DNA of 64,000 nucleotides from Mytilinidion resinicola (lineage: Eukaryota > Ascomycota > Dothideomycetes > Mytilinidiales > Mytilinidiaceae): positions 618,349 to 682,348 of the forward strand of contig NW_022985459.1 of NCBI RefSeq assembly GCF_010093595.1, written 5' to 3'. Of this stretch, positions 22,937 to 32,749 are shown piece after piece. The notes under the pieces were generated by a model, which was not told the origin of the DNA, made no database searches, and worked only from the letters and a program-made list of their open reading frames with translations. How positions within the stretch are numbered: the stretch's first letter is position 1; each line of letters opens with the position of its first letter. Made by a program: the position numbers and the translations under genes.

Positions 22937-25021
22937 TTAAGATGCTTGAGAGTTGCCTGAGCGGCTGGATATAGAGGATGGCCGATCGGAAGAAGCAAGA
23001 GCCGGAGCTGCACCCCGTCGAGGTGTGATTGGAACCTTGAGGGAGAGTTCGGCAACCTTCTTCTTCAGCGCTGCGTTCTCCTCTTCGACGGTCTGGATTT
23101 TCTTGTCAGCGGCAGCGAGTTCCTTTCGATGTTGAATGTCTCTCACCGTGAGCGGAATCTTCTTCTTCTGCTGAAGAGCGTCGATCTCAGCAGCATGCTT
23201 CTTGCGTTCTTCGGTCATAAAGCCTTCCAGCGAGTCAACGTGCGCAGTTAGCGCTTGGAAGTCTTCATCACGCTGTTCCAGATCCTTCTTTAGCCCCTCG
23301 ATCTCTCCATTAAGTTCCTCAACCCGGCCAGCTGAGGCTTCACGAGCATCTAGATCCTTGGTAATGCTTTTCTAGAGTATCCCAATCTCGACATTCTGGC
23401 CATCGAATTCAATCCTCAGTAGCTCGAGCTCATGATGAACTTTCATGAGCTCTCGCTCAACTGCGAGCTTCTCCTCACGAAGGTCTTCGAACTCTTTAGC
23501 GACCTTGAGTGCCTCGTCAAGGGCGGTGCTGTAATCTTTCTCCACGCTCTCGAGCTTGGAGGACTCGGCGTTAAGTTGGGCTTCTAGACCAGTGATCTTA
23601 GCCATGCTCTCCGCCTCCTTCGTTGCGAGCTCATTCACGAGCTCGCTATGCAACTTGGCTAGCTTGGTGTGGCTATCCATGTAAGCCTCATCCTTCTCGC
23701 GCAGCTCGTGGATTAGTTTCTCACGTTTCTTGATTTCGATTGCGAGATCCGTTTCCTTTTCCTGAAGCTCGTCATCTTTCTGATTGAGCGCCTTGTTGAG
23801 CTTAGAAAGTTCGGCCGCTTGAGCCTTGGCTGTCTCAGCGCGCTGTGCCTTAAACTCGCTATTGAGCTGATCCTGTAGCTTCTCTTTCTGCCAATCGATA
23901 TCAACCTGAGTGGTGCTAAGCCAGCGGGCCTGCGACTGCATCTCGGCATCCTTATCTTCGAGTTCGCGGCTCATTCTCTCAAGCTGGGCTTCGACAGCTC
24001 GGAGCCGCTCGTTTTCAGCGCGCAGCGTCGCAATCGTCTCATGCAGCTGTATCAGCTCTCCGTTCTCCTTCTTAAGCGCGTCGCGCTCCTCTTCTATGAG
24101 CTCAAGCTGACCAATCCTGAAATCCAGCTGAGCTATCTGGTCGCTAGTTTTCCTCCCATCAGTCGCATAAGCGTTTTCCTGCTCATCCAACTGCCGCCAC
24201 GCCCTCTCAATCTTGTCCTCAAGCGCGTCATTCTCCTCTTTCAACTCCTGAACTGTCCGCTCAAGCTCCGTATTCGCGCCCTCATACAGCTCTACCTTAG
24301 TAGTAGCTTCAACAGCTATCGCTCGGGATTCTGCGACAAAGCGCTCGAACGCCTCAATCATTTCGTAGAGGTTTGTGATCTCAGCGTGGGACTTCTTGAG
24401 GTCGATGAGTGCATCGTCGCCGGTTTCTTCGAGGAGGACGTTCAGGACTTGGGCTTTCTCGCTCAGCTCTGCAATTTGCGCGTCTTTAGGAGGGAGTCGG
24501 GCTCTCTTGGCTGTGCGCCAGCAGGTGAGCCATGAGGTCTTCGTCGCGCCGGTAGCGGCGCTAGTGGCTGTAGGTGCGGAAAGGCAGCTATGAGCGGGTG
24601 GGTTTGGTGGCGGAAGGAGGGAGGGCGTGGCGATTAGGGTCTTGTCTAATTCAGTCGATGTGGTCTTGGTAGATTCGGGTTTCGTATCGGCGAAATTGAC
24701 CACTTCGTTCGTTGGGCTCGGTACGGGTATTGCACCCTTTGGGTCATGTGCGTTAGTGATGCGGACCGTTCTGTCGGTTGTAGTGGTCTTCTCGTCTGAG
24801 CGATGAAGCATTACATGGGTGAGAATAGGGTTGAAGGGTTTGCCGGCACCCTTGGTAGTTTGCCCCGACATGTTCGTATCTAAGCTCGACTTCGTTTTCG
24901 GACTCAAATCTAGATCTGGGGAAGCAGACAAAGTTCTACCAGCTGTGATTTTGGAACTGTGAGTGTGAGTGGGTGACAGGTTCAAAGAGGCAATAGAAGG
25001 GTTCCTGTGTTTTGACGACAC
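22937..25021 (-). pseudogene. Long coiled-coil protein with one in-frame stop
   Basis: The frame runs 25021 to 22937 with a single TAG at 23372-23374, giving 549 residues before it and 145 after. The N-terminus (about 1-170) is Ser/Thr/Pro-rich. From about 175 onward it is an almost continuous charged coiled coil (repeated Leu/Glu/Lys heptads such as ELRIEKLIHEL-like segments), and the same character continues after the stop (DLDAREASAGRVEELNG, then ERKKHAAEIDALQQKKK) to a Ser-rich tail. No plausible intron removes the stop. The original codon was probably CAG or GAG. The short product may still work as a truncated coiled coil. Structural or tethering roles are usual for such proteins, but none can be assigned here. 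Confidence 0.7.
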
Positions 25022-26412
25022 ATATCAGCCAGATGAGGGGCTATATACTCCCAGCGTTGTGCGCATAGGGAGCAATGTGCAGAAATTTTGGCATTGTGAG
25101 TGAACACTATGGAGCTTGAAAGGTAGCTTCATTGTATGATAGCACAATGTTTCGTAGGGAAGAAAGGGATGCTTTGGAGACGATTGCGAGTATAGCACTA
25201 GCTAGCAAACGATGGAATGGGATAGAGGTGGGAATCATTAAGACTAATCATGCGACAGAACGACGCTCAATAGGTCGTGAAAGAAATTGGATGGGAAGAA
25301 AGCGGCGAGCATGCAGGATGGAAAGACCTAGTAAAGGAGGAGGCTAGACTGGTAGAGTAGAGAACCGAACCAATCAGACCTGGCTTTGAAGATGTTGGTA
25401 GCAAGTGATCACATTGCAAGGACGACCGTTGTCGAGTTGACCAATATTCCCGGCTTGGCTAGGTTGGATTCTGTTCAAGGGCCATCAACGGAATCAAAAG
25501 CCGACCCGGCAAACGCTCCCTACCCAAAAAGTAGAAGCTGATCATGGGAGATGATCGGTGTTCAAGGAAACTGCTCTGAGATGATGCCAATGCTGTCCAG
25601 CTTCAATAACTTGCGTGCGAGTGGCGAGAGGTTAGAGTAACAGCTAGGAGGAAACGCAGTCTGCAGCCCAAATATCGGCCATGAGAGGTACCTCGCTGTC
25701 TATATCTCCTCAGTCTGCTAGTGATGAAGCGTTGTAGAGGACGTGTAGTCATCATATTAAATGAGAGAGATATGGAAAAGGCGGTGGAGAGGATCCCGGA
25801 AAAAAACCATGTGGCTGCTTATGTGGCGTCGTGGCTGTGCGCGCTAAGCCCGATTTGCGACCATTCGTAAATTCACGTCCACGCATCGAAGGCAAACACC
25901 TTCAGCTCGCGAACCCTCTAAGGATTAGGCAAACTTACACAACTACATCACAGCTGTAGGTTATTAGCTTAGCTTGAAGGCTTTCCAAAAGCGCCTTCTT
26001 AAAACTTCGAGGAGCGAGGCTGCCTCGTGCGCCCTCTCAGCCCTTCCACCGGTGGGAAAGGGCTAATGAAACCTGACTCACTTCCAAGACACCGGTGAGG
26101 CCAAAGCTTTCGTGGAAGGCTACTTAGTAGAGTAAGACCATCCCTTTCGTACACCAGGTTCCCAGCGCACTTCTCCATCACTACGCCGCCAGCACTATCC
26201 CTACGTGTTCAGCCTTGCGGAACACGCAGTCGACACTCATTTAGTTCGCTGGCAGCAGAGCGCGCATCCGCTCTATCTCACCAAGTATGAATGCTCCCTT
26301 GATTACGTTGTATCGCAATTGGAAAGTTTCGACAGTGTACTGACTTTTGTGTCTGGAAACGTTGAGAAGCCATTGTACTTACATTGAAACTAGTATTCCC
26401 ACATCCCCAGTC
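25022..26412. other. Intergenic, with a 24-bp palindrome
   Basis: Divergent promoter region between the coiled-coil and E2/F-box genes. At 26040-26063 lies the near-perfect palindrome GCCCTTCCACCGGTGG-GAAAGGGC, centred on CACCGGTG. No gene supported. Confidence 0.45.
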
Positions 26413-28308
26413 ATGGCGCAGCCTTCTCTCCACCAGCGGCTCCTCCGCGACATCGCCGAGCTCCAAAAAGAGCCATACACTCATTTCTCTACCCACATCA
26501 ACGATAAGGACCTTACGAAGATCTGCCTGATCCTGAAGCCGGAAGGATCCCGAGCACTCCATCTCACTGTCGAGATCCCGCCGGATTATCCACTCATTGC
26601 CCCCAGAGTCTCTATGCAGTCCTTGGTCGTGCACCCGAACGTCTTCCGGGAGTACATCTGCGCATCGATTCTGAACACGGAGGAGGGATGGACGCCCGCG
26701 TACACGCTGAAGGCGATCTGCATCCAGCTTCTGAGCTTCTTCTCCGGAGGCACCATCGAGCAGGAATACGGTGGACGAGTTGACTTGAAAGACTACCAGG
26801 CGCAGGCAGAATATAACATGCGGCGCTGGGGAGTCGAGAACAAGTCCACGAAACACAAGTGCGACGAGTGCGGATTTGGAAAGTCACGACCAGTTGACAG
26901 CAGCGTTGCCGACCAGCTAGCTAGTCTCACTCTTTCCAGCGGGCGTCCAAGGGCCAAGGCATCTAACGACAAAGCGAAGAAGACCCGAAACCGCCTTCTA
27001 GAGTTGCCAATTGAGCTGCTCTTGCAGGTCGTAGAGGGATTGGATACCGAGGCCCTACTTAAACTGTCGAAGACTTTCCCGGAGGTTAAAGCAGTCCTCG
27101 AATCTAACGACTGCATCCGCCTCCGAGAGTTGCAATGCTTCACCCTCAGGGAGAGCTTTATGGATGCGAAGCTTGGCGTTGGCGTTGCAATCCTGCACCA
27201 AGGAAAGGAAGGAAAGTTTGCATCCGAGTTCGAGCTACTCAGCCGAGAGGCTTTTGTGAAGTACAAGATCCGCAAATCCATCCACGGCGTGGCCTTCGAC
27301 CATTGGCTGCCTCTGCCGATCCACCGTCGACATTGGCACGCAGTGAAGCTGGACGTCAACGCCACGCTTGAACTGCTTTCCCGCAAGGCGACTCTGAGCA
27401 AGGTCTTCCCGGAGTACGTGCTGTATCACTTCATGAACAACATCGTCGTTCAATTCAGCCAGGACGCGGAGTCGGTTAGCAGGAAGAGCACTTTGAACCA
27501 TGCCTCTGAGAAGGCTGTGGAGGCATACTTCGCCCTCTTCCACTTGCTACTCTGCCTCGCGACCGAGAACCAGCAAATTATTCGGGACGCAAACCGAATG
27601 ATTGATGGGTTTCTTGGAGGCGCTACTTCGAAGGACAAGTTTCCCAACCTTGGTCTCCTTCTAGTCGCTGCTTTGATCTCCGACCAAGGCCTTACAAAGG
27701 AGCTCAGTCTTGCCGTCATCAAGGAAGCCGCCTTGCGCAACGTCGTCTGGATGCTAGATAGGAAAGGAGCCGGAAGGGCAGAGCTGGCCTACATCGAGCC
27801 TGAATCAAGCTCGAATTACCGCCTAGATAAGACCTTTGAAGCTTCCACGACGTCCTACCGCCTCCTGATGTTCCTCAATCTCTTCTACAAGACAGCTCGC
27901 AAGTCTGGCAAGCTGGAGGACCTTCGCGAGCAGATGTTCGACAACCACGGCGCGCCTCCTCAAGGCACTGCGGAGCGGATGGCCAAGCAAATTCGTGAAA
28001 TTCGTGAAGTAAAGAACTTCCCTACATTCTTGACGAACATGGGCTTGGCTACCCCAACGAAAGATGGGTTTGTGGGCTTCTTGAAGCGGACTATCACGGA
28101 TAGCGTTGCGGCTGGATACTCGTCTGAACCCCTCACGCAGTCCCAGCTGTATGCGATGAGATGTCAGGTTGAGCCAGGTATCGGGTTGGCTCCGGGTGTT
28201 GCACCAAGCGTGGGCGCGCCGTCTCCGTTGACGATGATGACTGTTTCTTTCTTTCCTGGACGCCAGAAGTCGAATGGTCCTCGGAACGGGCAGCGAGGGA
28301 GGCGTTGA
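26413..28308 (+). CDS. E2 ubiquitin-conjugating-like domain fused to F-box
   Basis: A 631-residue single-exon protein counted from MAQPSLHQRL. Residues 1-115 form a UBC (E2) fold: SRALHLTVEIPPDYP, then HPN at 74-76 and YICASIL with Cys83 at the catalytic position, followed by EGWTPAYT. This is a full-looking active site rather than an inactive UEV. A CDEC pair (150-153) may bind metal. An F-box-like helix set follows at about 194-230 (RNRLLELPIELLLQVVEGL). The remaining 400 residues are helical and unidentified, with a Gly/Pro-rich, basic tail. F-box proteins bring substrates to SCF ligases and E2s carry ubiquitin, so the fusion would join both in one chain. That is inference; the function is untested. 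An upstream in-frame non-ATG stretch is ignored. Confidence 0.8.
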   Translation: MAQPSLHQRLLRDIAELQKEPYTHFSTHINDKDLTKICLILKPEGSRALHLTVEIPPDYPLIAPRVSMQSLVVHPNVFREYICASILNTEEGWTPAYTLKAICIQLLSFFSGGTIEQEYGGRVDLKDYQAQAEYNMRRWGVENKSTKHKCDECGFGKSRPVDSSVADQLASLTLSSGRPRAKASNDKAKKTRNRLLELPIELLLQVVEGLDTEALLKLSKTFPEVKAVLESNDCIRLRELQCFTLRESFMDAKLGVGVAILHQGKEGKFASEFELLSREAFVKYKIRKSIHGVAFDHWLPLPIHRRHWHAVKLDVNATLELLSRKATLSKVFPEYVLYHFMNNIVVQFSQDAESVSRKSTLNHASEKAVEAYFALFHLLLCLATENQQIIRDANRMIDGFLGGATSKDKFPNLGLLLVAALISDQGLTKELSLAVIKEAALRNVVWMLDRKGAGRAELAYIEPESSSNYRLDKTFEASTTSYRLLMFLNLFYKTARKSGKLEDLREQMFDNHGAPPQGTAERMAKQIREIREVKNFPTFLTNMGLATPTKDGFVGFLKRTITDSVAAGYSSEPLTQSQLYAMRCQVEPGIGLAPGVAPSVGAPSPLTMMTVSFFPGRQKSNGPRNGQRGRR

Positions 28309-29156
28309 AAATGGAAGCCTGATTGATGTCTTTGGGAGAGATCGATGTGGTTTCTAGTCCGTCAAGGCTCCCGTTTTCTTTTCATATTGTTCCTGGGCGC
28401 ATTGCTTGTGCTATAGGGTTCTTGGGTAAGAATCCTAGGCTGAAGGCCTCTTGGATTTGGATATGGTTCTTCTCTATTTTTCACTGTGCGTTTAGTGATG
28501 AGCTTGCTTTTGTGGAGGAGGACCCTTTAGATAGCGGTTAGTACACACAACCTGATCGACATCATTGATTAACTCATGAGAGGCCTGCTGAAGTGCCTGA
28601 TTTAACGAAGTGATGGAAAGTATAAATGGGTTCGATCCCAATCTAACCCGGCAGAGACAATAATGCCAGCACATACTATTTTATCGCGGATCAACGGTGA
28701 CGACGCGTTTGCGTTTCTCTAACGTCTTGTTCGTACACCAAGGGCGGCATGGCATCCATGATCTATACCACATAGCTCGTGCTGCTGCTTGAAGTTGGAT
28801 TAGAAGGCCGAAAAGTGAGGCGGGTGGTGCGAAGGAGGTGTCCCGAGGTTCAGCATTATGTAAAATGACTGCCCTACACATATTACTAAGGTCTTTCAAC
28901 GATCGTTCAAGCGCTTTCATTGCAGCTACAAAATGAAGATGATTCAAATTCCTAAAGCTGTAACGTGAGAGCGTGCCATCGCGGAGCAAGGGCCATGACG
29001 CGATGAAACGAAGGCAAGAACCCGAGACCTAGCCGAGTATTTACCTTCCTCAGCCTTCTACCTTAAACCTCCCTCAGCCTTCTACCTTAAATCTCCCTCA
29101 GCCTTCTACCTTAAACCTACCTCCAACACGCCAACACCCTTCCTCAGGCCGCAAAC
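28309..29156. other. Intergenic
   Basis: Holds a tRNA-like box A/box B pair (28532-28650) too degenerate to call, and a tandem repeat before the Nudix gene. No protein gene supported. Confidence 0.5.
29048..29119. repeat. 24-bp tandem repeat, three copies, in Nudix 5' region
   Basis: Three head-to-tail copies of 24 bp starting at 29048, 29072 and 29096, unit CCTCAGCCTTCTACCTTAAA plus four bases. Copies differ at one or two positions. The array ends 37 bp before the first ATG of the Nudix gene, so it lies in the core promoter or 5' UTR. The pyrimidine-rich unit resembles fungal CT-rich start-site tracts. Confidence 0.92.
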
Positions 29157-29912
29157 TTGATGCACAGAATCCGCACCTCCAGGCTTCCAACATCCCTACA
29201 ACGAGCGTCATCCAGCCTCTCTCTCAAGAGCCTCACCCGCTACAGCTCTAAGCACCACCCCACTAAACCCCTCCCCCGCGCTACCGCCAACCTCTACACC
29301 AACCGCTCCATCACCATGTCCGCCAAAATCACCAAGACCTCCGACCTCCCCCCCTCAGAAGCAAAATGGATCTCCTTCCAAAAAATCGACTGGGTCGACC
29401 AAGCCGGCGTCGCACGCGTATGGGAAGTCGCCTCGCGCAAAACACGCGGCAGCTCCGGCATCGACGCCGTCGCCATCGCCGCGATCCTACGCTCGCCCAC
29501 CGCCCCGCCCTCCACAATCATCATCCTACAATTCCGCCCTCCCGCGGCCGGCATCTGCGTTGAGCTGCCGGCGGGGCTGATCGACGCGAGCGAGACCCCG
29601 CAGCAGGCGGCGGTGCGGGAGCTGCGCGAGGAGACGGGGTATGAGGGGAAGGTGGTGGGGATGAGTCCCACGATTGTGAGCGACCCGGGGATGACGACGG
29701 CGAATATGCAATTTGCGACGGTGGAGGTGGAGGTCAAGGAGGGGGAGCTGCCGCCGGTGCAGCAGCTGGATGAGGGGGAGTTTATTGTGAGGGTTGTTGT
29801 GCCGATTCATGAGTTGTATGCGAGGTTGGTGAAGTATTCGGAGGAGGGGAAGACTGTGGATGCGCGGTTGTGGCATTGGGCGGCGGGGATTGAGTTCGCG
29901 AAGTCGTTGTGA
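29157..29912 (+). CDS. YSA1: Nudix hydrolase, ADP-ribose pyrophosphatase type
   Basis: A 251-residue single-exon protein. The Nudix box spans about 140-162: GLIDASETPQQAAVRELREE followed by TGYEG, which fits G-x5-E-x7-REUxEExGU with all metal-binding Glu residues. The surrounding strands (ILQFRPPAAGICVELPAG) match the Ysa1 ADP-sugar pyrophosphatase group, which splits ADP-ribose to AMP and ribose-5-phosphate. The first 54 residues are rich in Arg/Ser/Leu without acids (MMHRIRTSRLPTSLQRASSS), a likely mitochondrial presequence. A second Met (MSAKITKTSD) gives the usual cytosolic start, so two isoforms are plausible. GC content rises strongly within the gene. Confidence 0.9.
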   Translation: MMHRIRTSRLPTSLQRASSSLSLKSLTRYSSKHHPTKPLPRATANLYTNRSITMSAKITKTSDLPPSEAKWISFQKIDWVDQAGVARVWEVASRKTRGSSGIDAVAIAAILRSPTAPPSTIIILQFRPPAAGICVELPAGLIDASETPQQAAVRELREETGYEGKVVGMSPTIVSDPGMTTANMQFATVEVEVKEGELPPVQQLDEGEFIVRVVVPIHELYARLVKYSEEGKTVDARLWHWAAGIEFAKSL

Positions 29913-30105
29913 GCGGAGGGAGGGGTGGGGAGAGGGGGAAGATGATGTGGTCTATTAGCAGTCATGAAGCTGATGCTGCTATATGCTGGCGATGGGTATT
30001 ATGGTCAAAGCTGGCTCCTGTGCACATTCATCTACCACTGCTTGAGGTGGCCCCGCTCGCTTTTAAAACTCCAGTCACGATGTAAAGAATGATGTTGTGG
30101 AGATT

Positions 30106-30204
30106 GGGCTGCCTTTTGACCTGTTACTTACCTCGCAGCTGGGCTCCTCCTGACGGTAGTGTTGAGCGAGCAAGAGTGGAGCCCGTGCAAAGGTATATTC
30201 ATGT
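30106..30204 (+). repeat. Dispersed repeat, copy 1
   Basis: About 100 bp (CTGCCTTTTGACCTGTTACT... to ...ATATTCATG), repeated 152 bp downstream with roughly 70% identity by eye and again at 57.5 kb. It has no coding sense. Confidence 0.65.
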
Positions 30205-30257
30205 GCTGGAACGTACAAACATCTGAAGCCGATGTCAAGGTCAACGCAGCATGAATC

Positions 30258-30356
30258 AAGCTGCCTCTTGACTTACTGTTTACCTCACAGCTAGGCCACT
30301 CCTGACAGTGGTATCGAGCGGGCAAGAGTCGAGCTCAAGGACTGCTACATTCATGT
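30258..30356 (+). repeat. Dispersed repeat, copy 2
   Basis: Second copy, starting AAGCTGCCTCTTGACTTACT, sharing CTGACRGTRGT and GAGCGRGCAAGAGT with copy 1. It ends just before the 2EXR stop codon. Confidence 0.65.
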
Positions 30357-30371
30357 AACTAGACTTGTGGC

Positions 30372-31409
30372 TTAGGTACTGTACAACTCGTCGTCAGTCC
30401 ATCTTACGACCTTTTCTCTCTTGCTCAAGCACTCCTCGACAGAATGCACCCCCGTAATCCTATAGTTACACCTCTCCCAATCTTCCATTCTGGACGGCAC
30501 CTGGTGGCCCTCCCCGTACATCCAATGCTTCAAACATATCATATTCCCGCCCTTCTCCTTCCTCTCAAATATGAACTTCTCCCGTTCACGCCACATCGTC
30601 GGAAACACTGCTGGCTCCGTCACACACCACGCACGCAGCGTACACTCAATCCGATTCTTCGAGCCCCGCCACCCCAGCACACGCGTGTCGGTTTCCCCAC
30701 TAACAAAATAGTCGGCATACGGGTTCACAAGTACCACAGCGTAGCTCGGCTCGGCCTGCCTCTCGTCGACAAGCCGCAAGTAGTCGTCGAAGGACCTGAT
30801 TGCCCACCGTACTTTGCTTGTGAGCTTTTCGCCTTTGAGTACGGTTAGATAACACCACCCATAGCACTTCAACGCGACGTCGCGTGCTTCTCTGCATACA
30901 GCGAGCAGCGCTGGCGCCGCACAAGAGCCGTCGTTTCGGGGCTCCTGCTCGTGAGTGATGTTTAAGCGACGGGGGATAAACGCAGCGAAGGTCCAGACCA
31001 TGAGGCGGAGCTCTGCTGGGAGGTTGCCGAGTTGGGGGAAACAGGATCCTGAGGGCGATCCCGAAGCGGCGTTGGACAGCACGTTTAGAGCGAGTAGGAG
31101 CTCTGGGCCGGGTGCTGCATTCGTCCATGGCGTGGCGCTGGCGGAAGTTTGGTATCCGATTGGGACTTCGAGCTTTATTTTTCTCTTCTTTTCGAAGCCG
31201 GGCAGGGGCGTCGTAATCAGGCTCGGTAAGAAGGTTGGACATGGAAGAGTAGTGCTAGTGTCTGTGCGCGTGTAGATGTCGGGTTTGGGCTTGTTGTCGT
31301 TGGCAGGGTTGCTGCTAGTATTGTCGGTTGAACTGCTCGGAGCATCTTGAGACGCGAAAGGGTCGCCGTGACGGGACTTGAATTCGAGGGCTGAGGCGTC
31401 CTCCACCAT
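30372..31409 (-). CDS. 2EXR-domain protein
   Basis: Taken from the Met of MVEDASALEFKSR (31409), giving 345 residues; an upstream Met at 31565 would add 52 low-complexity residues. The 2EXR core is clear: FPQLGNLPAELRLMVWTFAA, then RRLNITHE and PALLAVCREARDVALKCYGW, the LPxELRxxIW and LxVCREsR blocks of this fungal family. The region before it is disordered and rich in Ser/Thr/Asn. 2EXR proteins are expanded in filamentous ascomycetes and mostly uncharacterised. The C-terminal part (GWRGSKNRIECTLRAWC) is unassigned. No introns needed. Confidence 0.82.
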   Translation of the reverse strand: MVEDASALEFKSRHGDPFASQDAPSSSTDNTSSNPANDNKPKPDIYTRTDTSTTLPCPTFLPSLITTPLPGFEKKRKIKLEVPIGYQTSASATPWTNAAPGPELLLALNVLSNAASGSPSGSCFPQLGNLPAELRLMVWTFAAFIPRRLNITHEQEPRNDGSCAAPALLAVCREARDVALKCYGWCYLTVLKGEKLTSKVRWAIRSFDDYLRLVDERQAEPSYAVVLVNPYADYFVSGETDTRVLGWRGSKNRIECTLRAWCVTEPAVFPTMWREREKFIFERKEKGGNMICLKHWMYGEGHQVPSRMEDWERCNYRITGVHSVEECLSKREKVVRWTDDELYST

Positions 31410-32749
31410 GTTGGAAGGTTGAGGCTGGGAGAGGATGAGGTGGTGGGTTGTTTTGGTGAGGAGCTTGGCTGTGGTGAAACGGCTGGTGTGTTTTACTTTG
31501 TGGTGAACATGATCCTGGAACTTGGGACTGCACCGCCTCTTGTGGCGGTGCTCTCCACCTCGCAAGCCACCTGGGCACCCTTCAATATAGCTCGGCGACT
31601 TGTTCTACTAATTCGCCGAAGGCTTGATGGTAGCCGAGGATTAGTACCTGGCGGCTCCAGCTGCATTATTTGTCGGAAACAGCGCTTGTTATTCAGCAAC
31701 CTTACTGCAGCCTGAGAGCAAGGCCGTCCTCGTTGGCCCGTATGCGAGAGATTGAAAACCTTCGCTTCAGACCCTCCAAACTGGTGGCCTCTCTACTAGT
31801 GTCTTGGGCCACGAAGCACCGAGATAAGGAGATGGAGGCGTGTGGATACCCACATGTCCATCTGCCGCACGATTTTCTCGTTTGTTCCGGGAGATGGTCT
31901 CATGGTTACGTGGCAGTCAGGACTCTTTTACTAGAAGAAGATCGTTCTGATCGCTCTGATCGTCACTGCCGATTTCTTTGCACGACGCTGACCATGGATT
32001 TCCCAACATCGGCAGAGTTTTCAGTGCTTACACAGAAACAGTAGCGGACCATCCTTCACTGGGTAGCTCCAACGGTCGGTTCACTCTAGTGAATGCTAGC
32101 TGGGTCTCCCTTGCGGTCTACAACCACAAGCTCATTGATGACATGGATGTTAGGGAACCTGCCGTTTATGCTCGTGGGCCCGAGAGTACGTACTTGTACC
32201 TGCGTAGCGTCCTCCAAGCTTACGGTCTACGCCACTACGGCCCCGAGGGCCCGTCTTCGGGAGCAGCGGAACGAGGGCACTGGAAGCCGACCAGTGGGGT
32301 CCCCAAGCTCGATAGCGTTCTTTGCGGAACATGCACAACAGAGTCGCTGAGAAAGTGATTTCCGCCCGTTCCTGAAGCCCTCACGCCATCGTCTCCGACA
32401 CTTTGGGTTGCCCCATGAACTCGGTATAGCGAGCGAGCCGCATCCCAGAGCAGTTCATCTCACTGACACAGCACCCTTGCATTGGGTTGTGCCGCAGTCG
32501 ACAGCACTCCTCCGCCGCTATGGAAACTACGAGTCCACGACTCGCCGCTCAATACTCATTCCGGATGTCGTCTAGATAGGTCCAGAGGTCTGTGTGGCTC
32601 TGCGTCTGCCGCTAAGAGGGCCGGATATGCGGCCGTTGGGTGTACCGGCCCTTCAATTTATACCTCGTGGATGCCACGTTAGTATCCCGTGTTCCAACAA
32701 ACTCTCCTTCCTTTAGAGTTTGTCTTTTGAACTTGGCAGCTCGGTAATC
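31410..32749. other. Intergenic, no gene supported
   Basis: About 1.3 kb upstream of the GMC gene. Overlapping plus-strand frames at 31.7-32.4 kb lack domains. A signal-peptide exon for the GMC enzyme was looked for here and not found. Confidence 0.45.

Larger units (their letters stand above)
29913..30371. other. Intergenic with duplicated 100-bp element
   Basis: Between the convergent Nudix and 2EXR genes. Most of it is two copies of a dispersed repeat (see repeat entries). Confidence 0.6.

Noticed and set aside
31670..32358. Overlapping plus-strand frames between the 2EXR and GMC genes
   Set aside because: No domains, no splice structure joining them, and no signal-peptide exon for the GMC enzyme.
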